From Heterocephalus glaber (taxonomy: Eukaryota > Chordata > Mammalia > Rodentia > Bathyergidae), in the NCBI RefSeq assembly GCF_000247695.1, contig NW_004624795.1, positions 4,202,466 to 4,266,465 of the forward strand: 64,000 bases of DNA, written 5' to 3'. Made by a program: the position numbers and the translations under genes. Shown one piece after another: positions 55,006 to 64,000 of this stretch. The first letter of the stretch is position 1, and every line of letters starts with the position of its first letter. The notes under the pieces were generated by a model. The model made no database searches and was not told the origin of the DNA. It was given only the letters and a program-made list of their open reading frames with translations.

Positions 55006-57560
55006 TTGTTTGGTACTGGGAATTGAACTCAGAACCTAGGGCTTGCCAGGGAGAAAAAGATTTTTGCAAACGCACAAAGCTATTCCCTTTTCTAAAGTCA
55101 AACAATTCAAAAGCCATTGGTGCATGCTTCGAAATCCGAAAGCAGAGGTGCAGATTTAGGACGTAAAAATACACGATGCCCAGTTAAATTTGGATTTCTT
55201 CTTTTTTTTGGCAACAGTGATGGAACTCAGGACCTTGTGCTTGCGAGGCAGGCATGGTGCCACCAAGTTAAATCCCCAGCCCTAAGTTTGGGTTTCTGAT
55301 AAACAAGGAGTTAGTTTTGTTTTGGTTGGTTTTCTTACTGTTTTTGTTTCTGAGACAGGGCCTCAGTCTGTAGCCCAGGATGGCCTGGAACTGGACATCT
55401 TCTCAAGTGCTGGGATTACAGGCGTGCTCCACCACATCCAGTTTGAATAGCTTTTTCTTTTTTCAGTACTGGGGATTGAACCCAGGCCTTTTCCCACTCT
55501 TCCCCTGCAGTTTTTGAGACAGGGTCTCGCTAAGTCTCTAAATTTCTCAGGCTGGACTTGAATTTGCCATCCTCCTGCTTCATCCTCCCAGAGCGCTGAG
55601 ATTACAGGCATGTGCCACTATGCCTGGCACAGTGAATAGTTTTTATTGTTTTTTTGGTATGGGGGATTGAACTTGGATCGTTGCGCTTGCAAGGAAGGCG
55701 GCAGAACCACTGAGCTAAATCCCCAGCCCTGGTGAATAGTTTTTAGTAGAAGTGTGCCCCTTACTATTCTATACTTTTAGTATAAGCACAGCCTATGAAA
55801 CATTTGAAACATGTTTACTCTACAAAGCCATTCATTGTTTATCTGAAATTCAAATTCAACTGGGCATCCTGTATTATATCAGACACACCCATTCCCTGGT
55901 GGGGAGAACGTGCCCTTTGTGTTGCTGCCTGCAATTATGGGGTTAGTGATGATCATGGTCAAAGGGCCTTCTGCTCCATGGATCTCCACTCTGTCGCTTC
56001 TACGGTGTGAAAAGCATTTAAATATATTTCCCATTATTCCTAGCGATGAAGGTTAACTGTACTGAATAAAGAAGACACTTCCTTTGGATTGGTGGGGTTT
56101 GGGCTTGTTCATATTGGAGCTAAGAGGCCGGGGTTAACCATATGGATTCACAAACCTAGAGAACTTGTGTCTCTTGCTGGGTTTGCTATCCTAGTGAAGA
56201 ATGAGCAGACTTGATTCTGCAAAGCATATTGAGGACTTCAAAGATGATGAATAAAAATATTTTGTTGAGCCAGGTGCAGTGGTGCACATCTATAACCTCA
56301 GCACTGGGAAGGCTGAGGCAGTAGGATCACTGTGAGTTCAAGGCCAGCCTAGAATACATAGCAACATACATAGTTGTTGTTTTTGTTTTGTTTTGTTTTG
56401 TTTTTGTTTTTTTGAGACAAGGTCTGGCTATGCAGTTCAGGCTGGCCTTGAGCTTACTACTTACTATGTAGCCCAGGGTAACTTCAAACTCAATGCGATC
56501 CTCCTGCCTCAGCCTTCCAAGTTCTGGGATCACAAAACAATGTTTTTGGTTGTAATGAAGTCATCCCCCACCCCTCTCACCAAGGATCACCACATCATCT
56601 GAGTGTGTAGGACTTGCCAGTTCATGCCCGTGGTCAGGCGGAAGCTTGGGCCATGGGGCCAGGGCACAGTTCCCCAGAGCAATTTGTCTGTGTCTGCTGC
56701 ACTCGAGCATTCTTCTCGGCATCAGCTGATGGTCCCCAGCTTGGGGTTCTGTCACCCTCATCCGAGCCAACGCCTTGTTACCATCACAATCAGGTCTTTT
56801 GTTTCCTTCCTGTTACACCAGCTATCATGTGCCCTCTTTGCTTTGACTCTTGGGCATAGAATCCTTCTTTCACTTTCTTTAAACTCAAATGCCAGAGCAT
56901 TGAAATTCCTAAGTCATTTACATGGTGTCTGACAACAGTGGAGACTATTGGATGGCGTAGTGGCTCATGCTTGGAACCCAACACTTGGGAGGCTGAGGCA
57001 AGAGGATCGCTGTGAGTTCAAGGCCAGCCTGTGCTACACAGGGAGACTCTGTCTCAAAAAAAAAATTTTAGAGTGTTTGTAGCCAGGATTGTCCTGTAAA
57101 ATCTAGGGTCTGGGAGTCCCCCCAACATTTCAACACTTGTCTCCCATTACCTTGGACCACAAGGACATTTGGAAAGGAGACAGCCTGGGGGTCAGGGATC
57201 CTCTTCACTGTGGCTTTCGTCTTTGCTTTTCCTTCAAGCTTGGGCAAACTGCTGCATCTACCTCTGTCCCGGGTCACTTTCCTCTCTTTTATTTTTATTC
57301 ATTTTTGGTTTTTTTTTGGTACCGGGGATCAAACTTGGGACCTTGTGCACTTGAGAGTCAGGCGCCGGAACCACTGAGCTAAATCCCCGGCCCTTTATTC
57401 ATTTTTTTGAGACGGGTCTCACTATGTTTTCCAGGTTGGCCTTGAACTCAGCATGTAGCCCAGACTGGCCTGGAACTCACAGCGATCCTCCTGCCTCAGC
57501 CTCCCAAGTGCTGGGACTACAGGTGTGCTCCACTATACCCAGCTACCTCTTTCCTTTTAT
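55006..57560. repeat. SINE cluster with unique spacers
   Basis: ID fragment 55010-55050; ID- 55205-55285; B1- 55335-55440; ID-like 55455-55495; B1- 55510-55630; ID- 55650-55730; unique 55735-56265; B1+ 56270-56370; B1- 56400-56540; unique 56545-56945; B1+ 56950-57065; unique 57070-57290; ID- 57305-57395; B1- 57400-57545. Confidence 0.65.
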
Positions 57561-58585
57561 TTGAAGCACCCATTGAAATAATGAAGAAAGAGGAAAAAGG
57601 ATCTTAATTCAACTTTCTTTGGGCTAGCCTTAAGAGGTAACTTTTGAATCATGTATCTCGTAACATAACATGTTGGGTTTCTGTGTCCCTTTATCATGGA
57701 GGAGAAGAAAAATTATAGAAAACAAAAGCCTTGAAGATTTTATCATTTGAGTCCCTTGTTTAGGAGAATGGTAAAAAGTACCTGCTTGCAGGACTGCAAC
57801 TTGTAAAATTTAAATCTGCACCCAGCCTGGAGAGAACTACGCTATTCTAATTCTCGGAAAAAATGAAAGAGGGTGGGGTTTACAGCGAGTGATCCACCTG
57901 TCCCTGCAGCAGTACGGCTTCCTGTGAAGTAGCTGCTCCTTTTTCTCTCTGCTGCTGTGCTCCTTGCTTCAACCCTGCCACCTTCCCTACATGCACCGAC
58001 GTGCCCTAGGATTGAGAGTGACTGGGTAATGGATTACTCTCATGGCAGTACACAGGGCTAAACAACGACGACACATTTTGGTGTTACTTGGTCCTGGATA
58101 CATGGGGACAGGACACAGCCGAGGTTCAGAATTTCCATGCTGCCTCTTAGCTAACATGGGTTTGGGGCAAGAAGAATGTAAATCTCTCTTGGATGGTTTT
58201 TCTGACCTGTCGTAACTCCTGATGCCAGGTCCCTGGGGTATCTGTGCGATACTTCCTTCTCGGTGAATATATATTTTAAACACCGCGATCGCACTTTGAA
58301 CTAAAATAGACCACATCCAGAAACCTGCTGGTGCAGGCTTCTGAAGGCTAAAGAAAATGAGCCCTTTGAACATTGCTCTTTGTTTCTTTGACTTCTCTGA
58401 GTCAACTCATAATATAGAAGTGTGACTGTCCATATTTTATGGTGGGGTGGGGGGGAGACTGTAAATTTCCAAAGCTAGCTTTCGGGTCAAGACTGTTTAC
58501 TGAGGAAAGCATAACAGTATCTGAAAATGAAGGCATCCTCGATGCTTACTTTACAGTTTCTCTTCAACTCTAGCATTATTTGTGG
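57561..58585. other. 1-kb SINE-free stretch with a 128-codon minus-strand open frame
   Basis: No transposon recognised. The minus-strand frame 58373-57987 runs ATG to TAG through mixed, non-repetitive sequence (starts MFKGLIFFSLQKPAP, ends RARRCM). I recognise no family. It may be chance, an ancient repeat or a conserved non-coding element. Confidence 0.3.
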
Positions 58586-60889
58586 GTTTTTTTTTTTTTT
58601 TTGGTTTTTTGAGGCAGGGTCTCGCTTTGTAGTACAGGGTGGCCCTGAACTCACTCTGTAGCCCAGGCTGGCCTCAAACCTGAGATCTGTGTGCCTCAGC
58701 CTCCCAAGTGCTGAGATTACAAGTATGCGCCACCATGTCTGGTTTTAGCATTATTTGTTTACTGGGGACATTATTTGTTTACATGGGATTCATTTGAATC
58801 CCATGAATAAACAGATCACAAGCCAATTTCTAGCTCCTTCTACATTTTTAAAGTGTGTATTAATCTTTTTTTTTTTTTTTGAGACAGGGTCTTGCTTTGT
58901 ACTCCAGGCTGGCCTCCAACTCACTATGTAGCCCAGGATGGCCTTGAACTTGTGGTGATTCTTCTGCCTCAACTTCTCAAGTGCTGGGATCACAGGTGTG
59001 CACCACCACGCCCGGCCAAGTGTGTTTTAATTTTGACTTCTACACAAACTTTGTAGGAAGGCCGGCAGCAGAAGATTCTCATCTTGTTATTTACGTGGCC
59101 AAGACTCCAAGGCAAATGGCTGTCCTAAAATCACACCCTGTGAGATGAAACCCTACCAGCCTGGCAGGCGCCGGCATCGTCGCAGGTCTCCTCTTCACTC
59201 TACCTGTACCAGGGCTGGAGAGAGCTCGAGCCTTGTGTCTTCCTGGCCATGGGCTTCACTCTTGAGCGAGGACGAAGTCTGGTGTCATTGCAAACATTCA
59301 CAAGCAGGGCAGGGATTTAAGAAGCAAACAGAATTCAAGCTGAGGGTGGAGAAACTGAGGCCCTCTTGCTGTCCATTGCTAAGCTGCTGAGACTTCTAAT
59401 CCTCCTGGCTATTCCACTGGTCTGGTTCAGTTGGAGTCCACAGTGATTCTCTCTCTGGGTGAGAAGCCAATTCACAGGATGGAAAGTGGAGGCTAGAGAG
59501 CAGCTCTGGAACACTGTACCCTTAAAGATGCTGCATGCCAGAGCCCCAAGTGTCAGGCTGTGGGCTGCAAGCCCTGACTTGAACTTTTCAGAGCCTGGGG
59601 GTTTAAGCTTTCAAGAGACACAGCCGAGGGATCAGCAGCAAAGGGGCTCCGGTCATGTAGGGTCGTAAATGAAGCTGCAGTAGAGCTTGTAAGAGGGGAA
59701 GCAGAGATGCAGAAAGAAGGAAAGGAAGAAATGAATAAAACAAAGGACGGAGGGGCTAGGAAAAAAGACAGACAGCTGGAAATGCATGACTTTTCAACTT
59801 CCTGATGGAAAGGTTCCAAGAGAGACAGAAATCTTTTGAACCATGTAAGAGGACCTATCTTTGGCCACAGGTGGGTGCATACAATATCGTATTGCATTTG
59901 ATTTCTATTCACCTGTTGCCATATTATATGCAGTTGTCCATCTGTACAGGATGCTTTTTAAAGCAGGTGGGACCTGTAATCCCAGAACTTGGGAGGCTGA
60001 GGCAGGAGGATCGCCAGCCAGCCTGGGGTACTTAGCGAGGCCCTGTCTTTAAATAAATAAATACATAAATAGCATGTGGGATGAACCTACTTGGCTTTTG
60101 GGAAGAACACGAGATGGATGGATGGGCAATGTCCTGTCCACTCCTCACATTTCCAACTGCCATTCCAACAGTCATTGGAAATTACAGAACAGAGTTAGGA
60201 CTAGGATCTTATGGTATCGGTTTCCTACAGATCGCGCTCCAATTTTTTTGTGTCTCTAGCTTTGGAAACTCCTTCATCATATCCCACAGGTTGGACTAGT
60301 ATTGGTGGAATTAGTTATAATTTCCACCCTTGAAAGTGACATTGAAGGTAAGGCCATCGATTCTAAGTCAGGAACAGTGATGCTTTGTTTGGAGCTGACA
60401 TGGTGGATTTTATAATGGTCTCCCACTCTGGAATTTCTCCCCATTTCAGTGTTCGCAGCCTGGTAGTTCCCCCCCTGCCCGCTGCAGCCTGAATATTCTG
60501 GTTCCCTAATCCAACCCCTTTAGGAGTTCTCTTTGGTTTGAAAAACCTTTTCATTTGTTTTGGTTTTTTGACACAAGGTCTCATTATGTAGCCCAGGCTG
60601 GCCTTGAACTCACTGCAATCCTCCTGCCTCAGCCTCCCTAGTGCTAGGATTCCAGGTGTGTGCCACCATGCCCAACTAAAGGCCTCTTCTAATGGCTTAC
60701 ATTTTCTCCATATATCCTTTAACCCTTTACTATTCCAGCTATGAAGTCCATTCTGATGTTAAGAAAATGGTAGACTTAGTGGGGCTTGGTGGTACACACC
60801 TGTGATCCCAGGGTTCTGAAGACACAAGGAAATAGTTCAATATCATCAGTGATTTCATGACTTAGGATAAGTTTAAATTCCCTACCTTG
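58586..60889. repeat. Two B1 SINEs, unique core, two more B1 copies
   Basis: B1- 58595-58745 and 58865-59020. 59040-59955 is unique with no exon recognised. B1+ 59965-60060 with an (AAAT)n tail. Unique 60070-60550. B1- 60555-60680. B1 fragment 60780-60815. Confidence 0.6.
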
Positions 60890-61205
60890 AAAGGTGTGTG
60901 GGGGGGGTGTAGGAAAGAAAGGACAAGAAAAAAAGGGAATAGAAGGAAAAAAATAGAAACAAAGCTTTTCTAAATAAGGAGGGGAACAGTGGTTGAAGGG
61001 AGGGGAAGGGAACGCAAAAAAAGAAGCAGCAAGATATATCATACACAGGTACAAATTCCTTATGATGAATGTTACATTATGTATATCTAAAATGTACCAG
61101 GGGCCGGGGATTTAGCTCAGTGGTGCCGCCGCCTGCCTTGCAAACAGAAGGTCCTGAGTTCGATCCCTGGTACCAAAACAAAAGTACCAATAAATGTTTT
61201 GGTTC
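60890..61205 (+). mobile_element. LINE-1 3' end with an ID SINE inserted
   Basis: Purine-rich 3'UTR 'GAAACAAAGCTTTTCTAAAT' through 'CATACACAGGTACAAATTCC' to 'ACCAATAAATGTTTTG'; same family as 25240-26190. A sense ID (about 61100-61178) is flanked by a short repeated GTACCA-type sequence. Confidence 0.78.
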
Positions 61206-63175
61206 AAAAGAATTCCCTGCCTCAGTTTACCAATCTGTGAAGCAGAAATGTGTACAATGTGTCCTTATCCCAAAGAAAAGTTATTTCACTTGGAGGTTAA
61301 GAATTTCTTTAAAAAGTCCCCCTTCCCTGCATCAGGGTTTGAATCCCAGGCCTTCAAACTGAGTTTCATCCTCAATCCTTTTTTATTTTTTGCAGTACTG
61401 GGGATCGAACTCAGGACCATGGCTGCCACTGAGCTAAATTCCTACCCCCATCCTCAAACCTTTTTTTTTTGGTACCAGGGATCGAACTTGGGTCCTTGTG
61501 CTTGCGTAGCAGGCGGAGAAACCACTGAGCTAAATCCCTGGCCCCTCAAACCTTTTTTAAAAATTAAAAAAATTTTGTGCTCTGGTACACACCTGTCATC
61601 CCAGCACTCAGGAGGCTGAGGCAGGAGGATTGCCATGAGTTTGAGGCCAGCCTGGACTACACAGTGAGTACAAGGCCAGCCTGAACTGAACTACATAGTG
61701 AGACCCTGTCTCAAAAAAAGTTTTTTTTTTGAGGGGGAGACAGGGTCTCATTAAGTTGCTAAATTGCCCAGGCTGGGCTCCAACTGGCAATCCTCCTGCC
61801 TCAGCCTCCCCCAGTGCTTGGATGACAGGTGTGTGCCTGTATAGAGCAGTCATATTTGGAGAAATATACGCTACCTTCCACGCCCTCTATCCCATGTTGT
61901 AGGTAGTAAGTAGGTCAGGATTCAGGAGACCCAGGGATGGGGCCAAGTCACGTCCTTCCCCTTTCCCTTGGCAGGGTCACAATCACTGCTGACACGAAGT
62001 CCATGGCCCGGTGCTGTTTTTAATCTTACCTGTAATTTTACAAAAGAAAGTTGAGCTTAAAGTTCACATGGTTTCTCAGCAGGATACACATCTTGTTCAT
62101 AAGGGAAGGTTACAGACTGGATAAGTATTCTCTTGATCATTGATTAGTGGGCTCCATAATAATTGAGGTGTACACTGTTTGGGATCCAATATTGAGAGTA
62201 GGAAAAGAATTAGAAACCAAGCTCTTGAAAAATGGGGATGTAATTCAGTGGGTTCAATCCCTAGCTCTGCAAAACAACAAAATAAACAAGAAAGAAAGTA
62301 CATCTTGTCTATCACGTACGTATGTTGTAATTACAAAACAAAAGAACAAGAAAGTCAGCAAAAACCAATACTCTCAGCAGATGGGAAAGCAGGTAGAGCT
62401 AGGTGGAGCTGGCAATGAGGACTTCACGGCAAAGATGAGTTTATGGGAAGGGAGGGACTTGGGGCTGCTGGAAACGATGAGGAGGTCTTTCCGGCAATAC
62501 CAGGAGCAAGGGCAACCGGAATAGCTAACAGTATCGGGGCCTAGTGGCAAAGGCCTGTAATCCCAGCACTCGGGAGGCTGAGGCAGAAGGATTGCCACCA
62601 GTTCGAGGTTAGTTTGGGCTGCATAGCAAGCCCCTTAAGTCTCATCAAAAGAAAACAAATCAAATCAAACAAACACTGGGGTAAAGGTGAAAAAACAATT
62701 TATTTTCGGTATTGGGGAATGAACCCAGGGCCTTTGTATTGAGCTACATACCTAGGCTTTTTAATTTTTTGAGAGAGGATCTTGCTAAATTGCCCTGGTT
62801 GGCTCCTACTTGCTATCCTCCTGCCTCAGTCTCCTAGAGTGCTGGAAGTATAGGCCCTGTCACCCCACTTGACTGACTTTATTTTAAACATTAGATCACG
62901 AGGGTTTCTGTTTATTTTTTGTTGTTGTTGTTTTGTTGTTGTTGTTTTGGTACCGGGGATCGAACTCCGGACCTTGCACTTGTGAGGCAGGCGCTGGAAC
63001 CACTGAACTAAATCCCCGGCCCCATTTTTGTTTTTTGATACGGTCTCACTATGTAGTCCAAGCTAGTCTTGAACTCAGTATGTAGCCCAGGCTGCCCTTG
63101 AACTTGTAGCGCTCCTCCTGCCTCAGCCTCCTGAGTGCTGGGATTACAGGCATGCGCCACCACGCCTAGCTATAA
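61206..63175. repeat. SINE cluster upstream of NPEPPS
   Basis: ID- fragment 61390-61450; ID- 61458-61545; B1+ 61575-61715; B1- 61722-61840; unique 61845-62215; ID-like 62225-62275; unique 62280-62540; B1+ 62545-62650; SINE remnants 62700-62880; ID- 62945-63022; B1- 63025-63170. Confidence 0.65.
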
Positions 63176-63329
63176 ATATTCAATCATGAAAATAAAAATA
63201 TTTCTAATTTTTGAAATCACTCTTTCAAAGGCCCAAATCTCATTGGTTGACGTAACCTGGATCATTAAAAGGTTTTTCGGGTTTTTACTATTTTTCAAAA
63301 CATCCCTAGAATTTAAAAGAAAAAAATAA

Positions 63330-64000
63330 GAAGCAGGACCCGGATGAAAGGACGACGAGGCGGAAGCAGCTCGGGGTGTGCGCTGCACGGCGGCCCCCAC
63401 GGGTCTTCGGCCGCAGGGTCCTCTGCGACCCGCCGGCGCTCAGCGCGCCGCAGACAGGTGCAGCCTCCCGCGCCGGCCGCGCCCTCGCCGCCCCGCCCCC
63501 TGCCCTGCGCGCTCAGTTCCGCGGGGGCGCGCGCCCGTCCTCGGGCCCGAGCACGCAGCCACCGCCTCCCTCCCCACCGCCCCGCCTTCCCGGCGGCCTC
63601 CGCCCGCTCCCCTCCGCCCCCTTCCCCGTCGCCCGCCCGCAGCCCGCTCGTCTGTTCGCTCGCGCGGGTCTCTCCGCCCGCGCCCGGGGCTCTCGTCAGG
63701 CGCTCGCCCGCGCCGTGGATGTGGCTGGCCGTCACCCCCGCCGTCGCCCTCGCTCGCCGCCTGCGCGCCCTCGGCCCTCCGCCGACGCCTCCCCGCCGCC
63801 CGCTCCTCCTCAGCCTCTCCTCGCACGGCCGCCGCCTCCACAGCTCGGGCCGCGCCGCGATGCCGGAGAAGAGGCCCTTCGAGCGGCTGCCCGCCGACGT
63901 GTCCCCCGTCAACTACAGCCTCTGCCTCAAGCCTGACCTGCTGGACTTCACCTTCGAGGGCAAGCTGGAGGCCGCCGCCCAGGTAGGGCGCCGGGCCGCG
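63330..64000 (+). promoter_or_regulatory. NPEPPS CpG-island promoter
   Basis: Extremely GC- and CpG-rich, with no TATA box, and several GC boxes (e.g. CCCCGCCCCC at 63491-63500 and CGCCCCGCC near 63578). It covers the 5'UTR and first coding exon. Open frames of 133-202 codons on both strands here are by-products of base composition. Confidence 0.85.
63719..63982 (+). CDS. NPEPPS: NPEPPS, first coding exon (puromycin-sensitive aminopeptidase; partial)
   Basis: NPEPPS is a zinc aminopeptidase of the M1 family. It is mainly cytosolic, removes N-terminal residues from peptides including proteasome products, and is implicated in tau and polyglutamine turnover. The exon contains MPEKRPFERLPADVSP, the canonical start at 63860, and runs through VNYSLCLKPDLLDFTFEGK to LEAAAQ, then the donor CAG|GTAGGG at 63982/63983. 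An in-frame upstream ATG at 63719 adds 47 residues beginning MWLAVTPAVALARRLRALG and ending in RRLHSSGRAA; this matches the layout of the longer human isoform as I recall it. Only the start of the N-terminal beta domain is present. The catalytic GAMEN and HExxH-E motifs lie in later exons outside the window. Confidence 0.94.

Noticed and set aside
3985..63010. Many short frames with recurring peptides like [14 protein letters not shown] or [13 protein letters not shown]
   Set aside because: These are translations of the ID SINE in either orientation, repeated at dozens of places; not genes.
8077..63022. tRNA genes suggested by A-box and B-box-like sequences
   Set aside because: All copies end in GGTACC-poly(A), have target duplications and cannot form a mature tRNA; they are tRNA-derived SINEs.
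4236..63170. Frames with recurring peptides like [13 protein letters not shown] or NPSTQEAEAGGS
   Set aside because: Translations of the B1-like SINE in either orientation.
63313..63986. Long frames of 133-202 codons on both strands at the NPEPPS CpG island
   Set aside because: Composition artefacts; the real frame is the one joining MPEKRPF and the GT donor at 63983.
1..64000. CRISPR array, operon, ribosome-binding site, bacterial origin
   Set aside because: The window is mammalian nuclear DNA; direct repeats present are SINE, LTR or microsatellite.

Overview
This is mammalian nuclear DNA, almost certainly from a rodent. It has spliced genes with GT-AG introns, CpG-island promoters, processed-pseudogene and LINE-1 debris, and a very dense load of two SINE types. 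One is a tRNA-Ala-derived, ID-like element ending in a GGTACC-A(n) tail. The other is a B1-like (7SL-derived) element that often carries an internally repeated 'GAGTTCAAGGCCAGCCTG' block. The SINE consensus resembles those I associate with Castorimorpha (beaver and geomyoid rodents), but that placement is inference. The gene order GPR179 - MRPL45 - NPEPPS, with MRPL45 inverted between the other two, is as I recall it from mouse chromosome 11. In human, NPEPPS lies several Mb away on chromosome 17.

Layout. (1) 1-2537 is the 3' end of the giant last exon of GPR179 (plus strand): about 845 codons with some 22 degenerate CPWE-type repeats, followed by its 3'UTR up to about 4.1 kb. (2) 5315-8354 is a processed pseudogene of MAP9, bounded by near-perfect target-site duplications. 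It keeps a GC-rich 5'UTR and a poly(A) tail, is hit by four ID SINE insertions, and contains a 100-N assembly gap. (3) 9577-23153 is the complete MRPL45 gene on the minus strand. All eight coding exons can be placed to the base and give a 306-residue protein; a CpG-rich promoter follows at about 23.15-23.48 kb. (4) 23.5-63.3 kb has no convincing protein-coding gene and is an accumulation zone for transposons. It contains a minus-strand endogenous retrovirus remnant (27245-37933) with two LTRs, a tRNA-Gln primer-binding site, a polypurine tract and a 4-bp target duplication. It also holds a solo LTR of the same family nested in a LINE-1 tail (25358-25917), a second, unrelated solo LTR (26630-27092), several LINE-1 3' ends, an unexplained GC-rich island (39.7-41.05 kb) and CTCF-like motifs. 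(5) 63719-63982 is the first coding exon of NPEPPS (plus strand) within a strong CpG island; the gene continues past the window.

The three genes are functionally unrelated: a retinal ON-bipolar orphan receptor, a mitochondrial large-subunit ribosomal protein and a cytosolic aminopeptidase. Most remaining open reading frames are translations of SINEs or antisense shadows of real exons. Two 100-N gaps (7804-7903, 30514-30613) show this is a draft assembly, and the first is flanked by the same sequence on both sides.
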